This document shows, in pieces, positions 10,490 through 22,704 of a stretch of DNA of 64,000 bases (position 1 is its first letter; each line of letters begins with the position of its first letter). Both the position numbers and the translations under genes were made by a program. This stretch comes from Gracilaria gracilis (Eukaryota; Rhodophyta; Florideophyceae; Gracilariales; Gracilariaceae): positions 62,001-126,000 of the forward strand of contig JARGSG010000079.1 in the NCBI GenBank assembly GCA_030374805.1, read 5' to 3'. The notes beneath the pieces are model-generated. The model was given only the letters and a program-made list of their open reading frames with translations. It was not told where the DNA came from and searched no databases.

Positions 10490-12130
10490 CATCCTGCCGT
10501 GCGATATTATCAGTCTAAAGCCACCCAACAAGATAAAGAATTCAACAAAATGAAATCCCGCATAATACAATCTCTTCCGAAAGCAATTGCTACCTATCAT
10601 TCAAAGGAAATATTGATTTGATTCGAACCCATATATCAAGCAAAGACATTCAAAACATGAACGTTCTCGAAGCGAAAGTGCGTTCAAGTTACTTTCAACC
10701 AGGGAGGGATTTGGACGATTATGTTACCCGTCATGAAAATGTTTGCAGCGAAATCATTAGTGCTGGATATCACAATATCAGCGACGCGAGAACGACATTC
10801 TACTCAATGATCCAAGGCCAAAAACGCAACCCCAATTTTATTCGGCTTGCAGTGGTGCTCAGTGGTAACCCCTTTTCTAAATTCCCAAGTCTCACCAACC
10901 ATAGACTCCAAGCATTGCTTCTACGGGGTGAAAATATTCCGACTCCGTTCCAGGGCAATGGACCAACTCGCCGATGGCAACCATATAAGAACACCCTAAG
11001 AGTGCCCCGCCGCTATCCTGGGCTTGCTGACAAGAGCTGTCCGCGCCCTGCTGGCTTGAATAGTAAGTGGTGCACATTCCATGCTTCCCCAACACCGAAT
11101 TCTACGGATCGTGTAGTGCAAACCCAGACGGGAAAAAACACACGAAGAAGTTCGGTATCTTCCTCCCAGGTAGGTAGCTGAGCATATAGAGCCCCTCACA
11201 GGATGAGTGCGTTAACCGGGTGTAAGACCGAAAGCCACCGTCTCGAAGATCGAAGCAAGGATGGCAGGGAGCCAAGGAGTCGGGATTGGAAAGGTACACT
11301 GTGGGGTGGATCGATGACGTCATCCAATGTTAATGGTTTTCAAAATAGTGGTACCGTGGACCGCCGGAGGCGAGATCAGGTAAGAAAAAAAGGGGGCGAG
11401 GGCAAACGAGCAACACCGGTAATCGGGGGTGAGCAACACCTGTTAAACAGCGACAAAAACAGTACAAAAACACTGGTTACACACTCACTATGTACGGCGA
11501 GTCGTGCTGTTGGCTTCGAGAGGTGGATGACTAGTCCTACTCAAGGAGCCGACTCTCCTCAATGAGGATATCGTGCACCACGGGTTCCTAAGTCAGAGCC
11601 GAACACTCGCTTGTCCGCGTTTACTTGGTCGAGACTGCCCGAGCTCACCCACCTAAGTAGGGGTGGTCTGCAGTCCTGCAGAGTAGTGTAATAACTAAAT
11701 AAATAGAAAGATAGAAATAATCTAGTGTATTCCAAAGAAGGGCGGCCTGCACACGTACACGTGTATTATTCTACTCACTGCCACGGCACTTATAACCAAT
11801 ACCAATTGGGGTTCTTCCACCATGAACTATGGGTTGAAAAACTAGTCGTAATTCCTTTCCCTGAGATGTAGCTTCTTCATACCCATATGACTCGCATCCG
11901 CGGTGAACTCCGTGATCACGCGTTGCTCTTTAAATTGTAGACACAAAGATCGCATTGCTGGAGGCGAAGCACCACAATATCAAGCAAGGCAGGCTTACTA
12001 ACAGAACTGTGGAATGGAAAAGCTAGAATTCCGCCTTACCGCCTTAGAGAACGCACTGCCAAAAGCACAACCCCCTGCACACGTTACGTTACTTGAGCTC
12101 CGCTCGGCCACCCACCTATCTCACTCTACA
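10490..12130 (+). pseudogene. Gag of copia element 2, split by repeat copy B
   Basis: Coding resemblance begins near 10490 (RYYQSKATQQDKEF), shifts frame at about 10617 and then runs to 11111 (NVLEAKVRSSYF, GRDLDDYVTRHENV, FYSMIQGQKRNP). It ends with WCTFHASPTPN, resembling the His/Cys cluster found in some copia Gag proteins. Repeat copy B enters at 11112. When the 836-bp insert and one copy of GATCG are ignored, the same frame continues beyond 11952 (AGGEAPQYQARQ), reaching a TAA soon after. The insertion therefore hit an already recognizable gag in frame. Confidence 0.7.
11112..11947 (+). repeat. Dispersed LTR-like repeat, copy B
   Basis: 836 bp homologous to copy A and lying in copia element 2 gag. 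GATCG at 11107-11111 is repeated at 11948-11952, a 5-bp target duplication of the size left by LTR-element integrases. The insert begins TGTAGTGCAAACCC and ends TAGACACAAA. It lacks both insertions found in copy A and so serves as the reference. It contains a TGACGTCA octamer at 11315-11322. Its flanks show it is an independent insertion and not one end of a longer A-to-B element. Confidence 0.82.
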
Positions 12131-12216
12131 TCTCCCGCCAACCTTTAGCGCCTTAAATAATCGCTGTCAACTAACCACATCAAATCACCCACGCTGGCTA
12201 GTTTACGATCGCAACA

Positions 12217-13340
12217 ATGCTTGAACCCTTACATATCCACCCGGGTCTCAACTCTCCATCGATACGCTCGGGCCTTCTGTCTGTCTACTATTTCGCAAAA
12301 AGATATGGGACAGTGATATTCTACTCCAACTTTGCGATACCTCACTCCAAAAATTCACATAGTGAAATATCTGCAGCACACTACCGCAACGGGCGTTACA
12401 TAGTGAGCAGAAATGACTTCAAACAGAAGCCAATGATCCCAAAAGCAACTCTTACGATCCATATACCAAGCAATCGCGCTGATTACAAATATTCACCCCC
12501 TAAATCGCGAACAACACCAGGCGAGGCCCCCCTCACAATTGCTACAATCCATCCACCACCCAGGGGCACACTCAATCTCCCCACCGAAGCTTCCAATCAC
12601 ACCAACACGGGTACACCCCACAGCAGCAGCAGCGGCTGCTCTCATAATTAGCATTTAGGGGCATGCACACCCGAGAACGATTCATTTCATAGCCAAAAAC
12701 AACCTTCTACCACTCATGCCATCCTCGGTACCACAAAAACCGTCAACGCTAACCCGAAATGCATGTCACATTGCAAAGCATCGCCCAGCCTGGCATCCAC
12801 GCACCATACACCATGCCCAACATTAGCGAGAAGATATCATCCGATGTCCTTGGTCCCATGAAACCTTCTACCAAAAATCTGAACCAGCCATATGCGATAA
12901 CCCACCTCGACACAGCGTCACGATATGTTTTCCTTGCGCATCTATTCACAAGAAAAGAAGTGCGGGCCACAGTCATAGCAACCATCGTACTCATCAAAAC
13001 ACACATCGGCCGTTATTATGCCTTGCACAGCTGCGACAATGCCGCTGAATACAGCTTAAAAGCCACAACCAAGTTTCTGCATGACCGTGGCATCAACCAA
13101 TCCCCTACCACACCTTACATGCCACAGTACAACTCTTTGGTACAGAGAATCAACCAGACGTTAATGCAATCCGCCCGAGTGGCACTCGTCTACAGTCGAG
13201 TTGACAGAAGCTACTGGGGAGCTACGATCCTTGATGCAGCATTTACAGAACACCTCACTTACTATCTAGCAATCAGAATCATATCCCACACTCGGTGGCA
13301 TTATGAAACTCCAAAACTCCCGAACTTAATCACATTTTGA
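12217..13340 (+). pseudogene. GAG-pre-integrase and integrase of copia element 2
   Basis: The first piece (12217-12651) has SGLLSVYYFAKRYG and HYRNGRYIVS, like the GAG-pre-integrase domain. The second (12759-13340) shows the integrase core with ISSDVLGPM and HSCDNAAEY for the first two catalytic aspartates. The third site reads LVQRINQTLMQSARVAL, where the family has E-R-x-N: the catalytic glutamate appears as glutamine. The C-terminal part then decays to 13525. Function would be cDNA insertion; the missing Glu alone would disable it. Confidence 0.8.
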
Positions 13341-13770
13341 CAGCTCGGATCAATCCCATCACTCTAGCCGAAAAAACCGAAACTCAATCCGAGGGCACTA
13401 CCTGTGCGATATTTGTATGGGATAGGCACTCAACACATAATGGTACAAAACTTAGGAACGCGGCAACAGCAAAATTCCCGCACGTCGAATTCCAGCAATA
13501 CAATCCAGCTAAAGACCCCGCTTAGCACGATACAAGGCCCATAAATTCACAACAACCAATCACTCAATACGAACAGGTAATATCAAGATTAACACAAGGC
13601 CACCAAGTTCAATGAAATAAGCCCGCCAGTACCCCGATACATTAAAATGGCAAACAACGCACGACTCCGAACTCGATGAATTTGAGAACTTTCAATCCAT
13701 TGACTGGAACTCCAAACCAGTCCCCAATCATAAAGAAATTATACGCATGACTTGGAACGACAGATACAAG

Positions 13771-15239
13771 TAAGCGCATCCAAACGCACTCATGAAACTC
13801 AAAACTTGCTATTCAATACGAGGCGACTTTGAAACCTCATTTGCATTCCGATCTAAAGAATACAGCTTCGCACATGGCAGACAAAAATCTGTACCGATTG
13901 TTTTCGCAGTTGCTGCAGCATACAATCTCAATCTTGAGCACTTCGACATCAAAAGTGCGTACTTGCACGAGCAGTATGAAAATAAATAACCTGTTTTCAT
14001 CTGGCAGCCCCCGCGCTTTAATAGAACTTGCAAGAACCCCAGGAAGCTGGAATACGCAAATGAAACCTCTATGGAACATCCACGGCCGGTAGCACATGCC
14101 TTAATGCACTCTAAAAATTTCTCCTCTCCCATAAATACAAGCAATGCAAAGCTGACACTTCTCTATTCCCAATCCGAAAGAAAAAACGATTCGCTCTGAT
14201 TTACGTGTCTACAGACGACTTTCTAATAGCTGCTTCAGACAGAACCATTGCAAACCAAGTATTACAGAAACTCTCAAAGAAATATGCAATGAAAAGATTA
14301 GGCAAGCCACGGACATTCTTAGGACAGACAGCTAACCGAAAAGAAGCAGGGATAAAAGTATCGCAACCATCACTGTGCGCGAAAATAACGGAGAAGCTAC
14401 AATATAGCAAATCAAATCCAGCCTCTGCAACGAACATTTCAGGTGTTTCATGTGATTCCCGGCACATAGAAGAAGGAGAACTCAAAAAAATTGCTCCAAT
14501 ACAGAGAGAAATAGTTGGTGACATGCGATACCTAGCCGATTCCACAAAACCCGATCTCGGTTTCACAACTGGTACACTCGCGCGAGCATTATGGCCTCCG
14601 ACCACAAGACGCTGAAACCTGCTGAAAATAGTAGCCAAATATCTCAAAAGTACGGCAACTTTAGGCCTGTTCTATCCGTCGATGAATACATCCAACCTCC
14701 CGAAGTACTCCGATGACAACTTTTCCAGTTGCAAAAGCACCCGCAAATCTGTGTCAGCTGTATTACATACGATGGGGCGCAGTTGCGTTCATTGGCAATG
14801 TAGACGCCAATGCACAGGCTTTCTGTCGATATACGAGGCTGAATATGTCAAAGCAGCAAACGCCTCACAAAACTTCATATGGATACAGACACTGTTCGCA
14901 GAACCTCCGCTTCCAAGACAAAGAAGACTGCCTCTTTTCGTCGACAACACATCTGCTGTGAAACTTTCACAAGCACTACCCCCACCAAAAAGCGGGGAAC
15001 ATATTCACACCAAACACATGTATCTCCCAGGCTATATTGAGAGCGGCACATTCGGAGTCTCCTACGTTCCTAGTGGTAGAATGTTAACAAATGCTCTCAC
15101 AAACCAAGGCAGAACTTGTGAAGCAAAAATTAATGGAGGTTTGAAGTTATTTCCATACAAGGGCAGTGAAGCAGTACTTGGAGGAGAAACAACCTTATGG
15201 GATTTTCAAGAAGGCCTAAATTTAATGAATGTTCCATGA
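13771..15239 (+). pseudogene. Reverse transcriptase and RNase H of copia element 2
   Basis: Reverse transcriptase motifs include PIVFAVAAAYNLNLEHFD near 13890 and VFIWQPPRF near 13995 after a stop. YVSTDDFLIAAS at 14203-14236 stands for the YVDD motif with an inserted or substituted residue. RNase H spans about 14682-15239 with YEAEYVKAANASQNFIW, LFVDNTSAVKLSQ, IHTKHMYLPGYI and LTNALTNQG; it ends at a TGA. The last 185 residues are open without interruption. Several stops upstream make the gene inactive. Confidence 0.88.
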
Positions 15240-15489
15240 ATGTGTTTTTTTTAAAGAATTACCTTTTATGGAAGTGCCTTGACACTTCAATGACAAGGTT
15301 CATTTTTTCAATTACCAAGTATTGATAGTTCCATGGCAATGAGTTTTTCTAGGATCCAGTCACGAAGGTGAAAACAAAAACCCCACGTCCAAACCCAGAG
15401 ACAATACAGATCAGATACATGACTGCTCACTCCCAAAATTATCACTAACTGTTTTCAGAAAAACGCAGAAACCATCTACAGCCAAATAG
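15240..15489. other. 3' flank of copia element 2
   Basis: T-rich sequence follows the RNase H stop codon. A 3' LTR should start here, but I found no matching copy upstream of gag and no clear polypurine tract, so no LTR is called. Confidence 0.3.
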
Positions 15490-17310
15490 ATGATACCTAA
15501 TTCAGCGACTGTCGAAGAAATGGAAATTATATCGCAAGCAGTTAAGAACTTTTCACAGTTTTTATGCGGTAAGTCCAAATCCAACATACAGATAGAAGGC
15601 AGATATTGGAAGAACAGACATTACTTATTCATTGGAGACGAACGAGGGCCCAAACAAAACTTCATATTTTTTTTGTCAGGCACACAAAGAATGACTTGCA
15701 AAGACGTAACTGCAAACCATCAAGAAGACGAGGCCGACTTTTTACACTATAAGTTGCAGCTCACCAGCAAGACCTGATTCTTGAAAGCAACCAAGTGTGG
15801 AAAGCGGGGATAAAACTCAACTCGCGATTGATCCATCGGCTCTCACTAAACCTCATTGAAAAAGTGACGGAAGCATTATATGGTAACAAAAAGATAGATC
15901 TCATTGGTGAAAAATATATCAAAAACCGTTTAATGCCACGCTGGATTCAATCATTCATGCGAGAGTTCCACCAGGTAAATCGCGTCTAATTCTGGTAATT
16001 GATGGTCTCTCCATCAAAGCAGGAGCAAATAGAGCGCGAGGTTGCCTTCCATCTCTGTCAACTGGCTCGCAAATTTTGTCCGCACGTTCTGCGCGAAGAG
16101 GATGTATTTAACGCGGATAGAATGCACTTTTCTATCAATATGGAAAACCCTAAAAACCTTGCGTCAGTAGGAGATTTTTTACGAATGCCAATGAGGTGTA
16201 CGGCTCGTTTCATATAGGGATTGCGCGAGGGCTCAACCAGAAGGAAAATAGCAAACAAAACAAATTGTAGTATGGCACTTGAGACCGGCAGGGGCAACCG
16301 ACGAAGCCACTAGCCTGAAACGTGTACTTGTATGGCCATAGGCGTCGACGCGCAGTAAAACATGAATATAAAAGGGTAGTAGTTGACCAAAATGGTAAAG
16401 ATATTACTCCCGTGATGCCTGACTTTACAATACCCGAGGAGGAAGGCGAGTGGGACCGCAATATACACACTGAAGCCGACCTGCCCTACTGAAATGACGT
16501 CAGTGGCTGCGACCATGACCTAGTTTCAGGGTCCACTACTGTCATGGGCCAGCAATGCTAGTCAAAATTACACCTACATGAGTAGAAACTAAATTAAAAA
16601 TTACGAGTTGGATGAAGTGCACCCAGCAAGGCGCACTGCCATGCATATGTGGCACCAACCCAGGTCTCCCTATACTACAGGAGACAACGAGGTTCGCTAC
16701 GCGAATGTGGTTTCAGGCGACGGTGGAATGACCATGATGGTTCATACGTGCAGCTGGAAACTCTTATGATGATCTTCAAAAATGAGGACAAGAAGTATAC
16801 GATTCGTGTCATTTGTGACAATGTTCCAGGAATTGCGTATTGAACCGGTCTCAAAGCGGGGATGGATATGGTGATGTTTTGGGAATGGATAAGAGAGCGG
16901 CGGTTTTATCACCCTTTCCGAACGGTCGAAAGAGCGTACTTTGTATTGATAAAGTCAATACGCATGACCTCATGAACCAGGTGAAAGAAGAATTAGCCCC
17001 ATCTAATACAGAGATAAGGTTTCTTCCTTGTAATGATATGTGCAGCCAACAGACAGTTTTGTTACACAAAATTTTAAGACGTAATTGCGTAATCAGTGGG
17101 ACGATCATGAGATGAGTGTTTTAGATCGAAGTCTGTGGTGGGACGGTGTGAAGTCGCCGGGAAAGCATATAAATCCTGGGGAACGGCACTTTTTGAAGCT
17201 TGTCACAAAGTCAGTCCGCACTTTTGGTGCGCAGAGCTGTAAGAATTGGTTGAGCGAAGCGAATAAAGTCATGATCAGATGTTGTATGGCATTAAACCTA
17301 AACGGCTGAG
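15490..17310 (+). pseudogene. pogo-like (Tc1/mariner superfamily) DDE transposase relic
   Basis: Short frames in all three phases spell one family in order: WIQSFMREF near 15950, DVFNADRMHFSINMEN near 16100 (first Asp context), NVVSGDGGMTMMV near 16700, LMMIFKNEDKKY near 16770, DNVPGIAY near 16820, TGLKAGMDMVMF near 16852, CIDKVNTHDL near 16940 (second Asp context) and EIRFLPCNDMCSQQ near 17010. These are marks of pogo-like DDE proteins of protists and fungi. About 500 bases (roughly 16180-16680) do not fit and look like a later insertion. Stops and shifts disable it. Confidence 0.75.
16180..16680. other. Probable insertion within the pogo-like relic
   Basis: The transposase reads up to LASVGDF near 16175 and resumes with EVRYANVVSG near 16685. 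The homologous protein should have almost nothing between these points. AGGAGA occurs on both sides (near 16170 and 16678), which could be part of a target duplication. The inserted sequence has no recognizable coding content. Confidence 0.4.
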
Positions 17311-17440
17311 AAGAAGAGCAGCAGCTGTTTCCTACGTTCCGGACCATCATCAACAGGTATCGGGCCAATTCTGAAGGCCAGGTTGTATGGGGAGCTGCGT
17401 AGACGGAGATTCAGGATCCACAGTATGTAAGGTGACCTCT

Positions 17441-17555
17441 AAATAGTGTGGCCAACACTAATAATTCTCATCATAATTATTGTGGCTTCCAAAAATAGTG
17501 TGGGCCACACTATTTTACGTGACGTTCTCGGAAATCAAGCATTCAAAACTCATGT
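17441..17555. repeat. Cluster of TAGTGTGG palindromes
   Basis: AAAATAGTGTGG (17492-17503) is followed by one base and its exact inverse CCACACTATTTT (17505-17516). An imperfect version lies at 17441-17462 and a half-site GGCACACACTAATAA near 17553. CACTA-type ends are one possible source, but no element can be delimited. Confidence 0.5.
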
Positions 17556-18119
17556 GGCACACACTAATAACAGAGTTTACCTGTAATATAGTATCCGATA
17601 TTATTACATAGCACGTTGGTTCTCAAAGTAACTTGGGTGCTTTGGAATGACCTCCTGAAGCTTTGGGAACAGCTAAAACTCTTCCCACACCCCCGTTCAG
17701 TCTCAAAGACAGCCCAGTACGAATCATGGTCTTATGTTCGTAGGTCATTCTGTTTCGTTCTCGCTGTCCATTCACGTCTTGCACAGCAAGAGCATCAATG
17801 CGTGTACGCGTTTCTCTTCCAAGGTCTGCGTCCGCAGAAGCAGTTGTGCTAGAAAAAAATATCAACGTTTTTGTTGATGGTTGCGAGAGAAGGCCCTGAA
17901 CAGGGATAGGATTATGTGCAATTGGCTCACAACGAGGTCAGTTCAGTTCCAACATCGGAACTAACGTCGATGACAGATACCTCTTTCGCGGGCGCACAAT
18001 AAAAGCCGCTCTTCCCTGTGGACAGTACTCGCGTCCCTGAGACTTGAACGGAATTTTCCGTTATCAATGGCCTGGATGGAAAGTTACTTGCACTGTGGCC
18101 CCTTTCGCAGACGTTTAAG
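17556..18119. other. Unassigned spacer
   Basis: Short frames on both strands, none with recognizable domains. I see no repeat shared with the rest of the window. Confidence 0.35.
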
Positions 18120-19935
18120 GTGAAAATCCGCGAGGGGCAAGAACGAGGCTGATATGTGAGATCTGTTACAGGCATGGCCACTTCTTTACCCAATTTCTTC
18201 TCAAGGAGAGAGAATTGTGCAAAGTAGTGGTGAACTACAAGGCCTTTACCTTAGAAGAGAAGCGCTCGGTACTGAAAGCGTCGTATCTCTGTGCCGAGAT
18301 GGATTTCTTGCGCGTCACTACGCAATCATGGTCAATACCACTTAACTCTTTTGTCCCTGATCGGCAGGTAGTCAAACCAAACCCCGCACCAGTGGTAGAA
18401 TCCATGCTAAGAGCCCCAGTCCTTGGCACACGGGAGAATCTTGGGCTGCCGTCAGAGGCGGGAAGTTTCCAGGGAAAGTGAAGTTGGAAGTCTCCCCTTC
18501 GAGAGAGGAGTTTTCAAAGTTGAGGTTGTTGACGCCCCAAGCGTCGTTGCCTCGCTCCGCAGTGAAAATCCTTTCAAAGAGAGACGTCACACACACGACT
18601 CTGAACACCTAGGTGTTTTGCGTTGACCGTGAATAGCGGTGAAAAATAACCGATTTCCAGATCGAGTCTTGGTGACGGCTAGGGATAACTACAAGGCAAA
18701 CGTCGAGCTTGGCCTAAACCCGAGCTTATGGTGAGAATAATAACTGCCCTGGACACAGAAGCAGGCCCGAATTTTATCTTGGAGTCCTTTCTGGTCCTAC
18801 AGTCGGGGTAATGTCTCTGTATTGACGCGGTTTTGGAAGTTGCTGATGGGAACAACAACCTCTTTAGAACAGTGGTAGTGGTCGCCGTGGTTGTACGATT
18901 AGGCATATCCATGGTGAGGCTTGAATTTTTTGTTTGCCAATCATTGGCTGCGCCAGTTAGATTGGGATGGGATTACTGCAACAGATTTGCCGATGTATTC
19001 CTGCTCGTTTTCATAAGTGAGGAATTGAAGAAAGGATCATCTATACCAATTGTTGGCCGCCTTTTGAAAACGGATATCAGGAAGCAAGTTACACTGCCTG
19101 CTGCGCAGGAACCTGGACCCGCATGGCAGGAATCTACGAAGCTCCGCGTTGCCAAATCGGTTTCTACACTGCCAGAATCCCAAGTCATGGTGCATTTCAG
19201 TTCTCGTCAGCGCGGTCGTTCAGTTATTCAACGCTTATACCCGTTGTCCGAACGATGCTAGCTTGCCCATGCAAATTGCTTTGTGAAGATTCTACCGGAT
19301 GTTCCGTTACCTGTATTGAATGCCAAATTTTGTACCAAACCCCAGTATCTGGTAAAGAACCCAGTTATTGGTTCTGTCATTCCTCACCAACTGGCGATCA
19401 TCATAGCGAAGATGACAGCTGCGGGAGTCCTCGGTCTTGTTCCTTCTAGAAATGATACTAACCTCTAGGGGGTCGCCGCTCCGTCTAAGGAGAAGGAGAA
19501 GATTGAGAAGACTGTTGCTTCAACCGAATTGACACCAAACAGCTCGGAAGCGACAAGTGTTCATGAACCAAGAGGGCGTTATTCGACAAGCTAAGGCCAG
19601 CTAAACCCAGTGAAGGCTCTCGAAGAGCTAGATTTAGGTCGTGTACCGGTATCGCGCTGGGAACGTCTCTGTGATATGTTATGGTAGTTTCCGACAGTTT
19701 AAATGGCTCTTTTGGATAGAGAAGCGCGAGGGAACTATGTACCAACCTGCTACAAAGCTACCGTCCAGCTGAACAACCTCAATACAATACAAGACCGAAA
19801 GCTCAGGAAGAAGAGCAATTTCAAGTGGACAAGATTCTCCGCGTCGGGGTGATTGAACCCGCTGAATCACCCTAGGCATTCCCAGTCGTACTAGAGTTCA
19901 GGACTGATGGAACTTGAAGTTTATGAGAGGAGTAC
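18120..19935 (+). pseudogene. Ty3/gypsy-like fragment: gag knuckle, protease, start of reverse transcriptase
   Basis: Near 18150 a frame reads CEICYRHGHFFTQF, a CCHC knuckle with the last Cys replaced. The frame 18833-19261 resembles the end of a gypsy protease and its linker (LEFFVCQSLAAPVRLGWD, LPESQVMVHF). At 19795-19915 a frame reads FQVDKILRVGVIEPAESP, then TAG, then AFPVVLEF, the start of gypsy reverse transcriptase; the TAG replaces the tryptophan normal in SPWASP. Resemblance stops abruptly at about 19935, so the catalytic part is gone. This is the only gypsy-type relic seen. Confidence 0.65.
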
Positions 19936-22272
19936 TGCCACATGGATGCCGTAACAGTATAGGACACATAACCCATACCGCGTATGGAGCAACGATTTGC
20001 TTGCTATGTACCGCTGGTTCCCCGGCGCTTGGCAGTTTTGCATTAGATAGGAATGAAAAGAGGACAATGCTGGGAGTTTTTTTGTGGTATATTTGGGAGG
20101 TTTTGACAACGATAATTGCAGTTATGAAATATTTCTCAAGTATTCTCACATGAGAAATTGTGACATTCTCGTCGTGTAACGCATCTCAGGAAACTTCTAG
20201 GCTACTGGATGCAATGAATTTCTTCGTGCTGGGTGGCATTGATTGATGAAACTCTTGATCTTCATGTGGCGCGTTTGTCGACAATAAAAAAAGGTTCAAT
20301 ACTTTACTCATACTGTACGGTGTACAAATATGTAGTAGATTCTCTCGCTTGTAGACTTGATGAGCTGTACTTAAGATGATGTTCGTAGGTGGTCGGAAGA
20401 GTTTATGAAATGTTAATTGTATGATGCAGATGCAGGGATATTTTGGGTTCCGTTGAATGAGAAGAGCCATCTAGTAATTCAAGTTATTTGAAAAACGGTG
20501 GGGAAATGGAGTTTCGTTTCTGCACTTGCTCCCGAATGCTGAATTCCTAACTTTGAACTCAATGGTTTGTTGCGTTCTGCAATTTTTATCGCCCTATCCT
20601 TTCGAACATCGCTAATAAAAGACATTCAGTTGTGGGGCCGATACCAATTGCCCAACCAGCGAAGTTAAAAAAGTTTTGCAATGTGGAACCTTGGTTCATT
20701 TCAGTTCTCCAAGACATTGGCCCCCTTCGGCCTGCACTGACGCTGCCCTATTTTCGCCTTTTTCATGAATTTAGCACTGCCTGTGATGAAGAACAGGTTC
20801 GTACGTGCTTTTTAAAGCACAAGAAGTGAGCTGGCGACCTTCTGTCGAATACTACTCTCGTTCGCAAAATGTTTACAGTCGTAGCTTTTCAGTGTATAAG
20901 AGGGAATATATTGCCACCACATGAAGGTTTAGTACTTTCTGACCACTTTTTATGCGAAACAATTTTGAAGTAAAAACATATCACTAATCTGGAGAACCTG
21001 ATCTCTCGGGTTGGAGAGGAAACCGATGAAAAGAGTTTTACGTGTAAACGGAATCTAGTGAAAGAGAAAAAATAAGAAGAACGTTAATCACGATAATTTG
21101 TGCGGGGTGTAAGAACAGCACCCGGCGAATATTATAGAGAAAATATTTTGTTTAATCTCATGTAACAACAACACTCACTGACATCGCTAGACTCGCCAAT
21201 TCATGGAATCCAAAACCTGCAGAAAGAATTTTCCAGGGTATTCAGCGGGAAAAAACCAGTTTTGCGTGAAAGGTAACTGGAGGATAGAGGCTTCGAGCCC
21301 AAAAGCGGAGAGAACCCAAAATAGCATAGCAATCCGGGCAGAGAAACCAACCAAACTAGAAACATACGTTACCCCTACGAGATGATTGGAGACTGCGAGA
21401 GCGATATTTACAAGTACGTTTCATCTAAATAACTTATAACCGTTAATTAAAATAAAGTCAGTCCCTGCAGGTCTATAGACGTCTTTTATATGTGCAGTTC
21501 CGCAAAACGCCGAAAAAGCAGTGGCCACTTGTGCGAAAGGTTATCGGCAGAAAGAGCCAACCTATACAGGCGTACACTCAGTGCAGTGCCCACTAGCCTT
21601 CACGTACATCTAACCCGTCAGGGGGTCAATGAGCAACAATTAGAAACGTCTTCTCAAAACAAAGTTCATTTCATATCTCATGCTTGGGAAGCATCCTCGT
21701 GCGTCAATCCATACGACACGAGAAAATAAATTATTTGCGGGAATCGTTTTGCACTACAAATGGCGTGATGGGTTGGGTGAAGTCAGGACAAATTGGCAGT
21801 GTGAGCCATATGTAATATTTTTAGAGTTATTTCTGTGTATAGAGATACTTTGGCGAGATCTTGATTATCTTAGCCTCTGGCCTAGATCTGCACGGATGCA
21901 TCACATATATATAAGTATAAAATGGTTCTTCTTCAGTTGGTTTTATGTTTTTATTAGGAAGAAACTTAAGAATTTGCGTTATGGGCATCACATAATCCTG
22001 TAAGAAAGATATTTTTTTCGTTTTAAATCTTTTTTTAGGCCCGAGAAACCCAGCTCCTTTGCATGATCTGAATTTCAAATCTTGTTCAGTGTATCTCCAT
22101 GAAGCTGTAGACCAAAATTCAAAAAGAGGAACTGACCAGTTACGATCTCGAAACCCATTCTACGAGGGAAACATGCTAGAGATAGACACCATCATAAATC
22201 CTATCGGGGTTGAAATAACACCACAGTAGTCCGTAGAAAATATGTAGGAGATTATAGGACAATCTTTCCACA
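19936..22272. other. Intergenic region without assignable genes
   Basis: Frames up to about 107 codons occur on both strands but none shows a domain, a biased composition or a partner elsewhere in the window. No RNA gene was recognized. Confidence 0.4.
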
Positions 22273-22704
22273 CCCTAGGAAAAAAAGTTCTATAAATGGC
22301 GAACTAAGTTTTGCAAAAAGTAACATTTGGCGTAGAAAAGCACTGATTTTATTGAAGACATGGCGTATAAATTTGATGCTTTACGCCATTTCACCGCCAT
22401 TTATAGCATGCTGTAAAAAAAGATGTACGCCATTTTTGACACTTTTTATATTCGGCGTGGAAATAATAAATAAGTTTTCAGCACTCGTATTCGAGGTATT
22501 AACTGTCATTCGATATTTGTAAGCCATTTAAGTAAAATGCCAAAAATGGCGTAAGTCTTTTTCTACATCACGCTATAAAGGGCCGTGAAATGGCATAAAG
22601 CGTGAAATTTATGCACTATCTCTTCAGTAAAAACAGCGCTTTGTACGCCTTTTGTTACGTTTTGCAAAACGTAGTGCGCCACTTATAAAACTTTTTTCTT
22701 AGAG
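22273..22704. mobile_element. Foldback MITE family, copy 2 (diverged)
   Basis: The element starts CCCTAGG and ends in a decayed CTTAGAG. The arms follow copies 1 and 3, including TTTACGCCATTTCACCGCC, but with many substitutions. Its centre reads CAGCACTCGTATTCGAGG, the reverse complement of the centre in copies 1 and 3, so it lies in the opposite orientation. No 3-bp target duplication survives. It is the oldest of the three copies. Confidence 0.85.

Larger units (their letters stand above)
10480..15239 (+). mobile_element. Ty1/copia element 2, decayed and interrupted
   Basis: Gag, GAG-pre-integrase, integrase, reverse transcriptase and RNase H follow in copia order. The pol motifs (HFDIKSAYL, LFVDNTSAVKL) place it in the classical copia branch, distinct from elements 1 and 3. 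Gag is split by dispersed repeat copy B. I could not define LTRs at either end. Multiple stops and frameshifts show it is inactive. Confidence 0.88.

Noticed and set aside
5443-11947. One large element with copies A and B as its LTRs
   Set aside because: Copy B is flanked on both sides by copia gag with its own 5-bp duplication, so it inserted independently of copy A.
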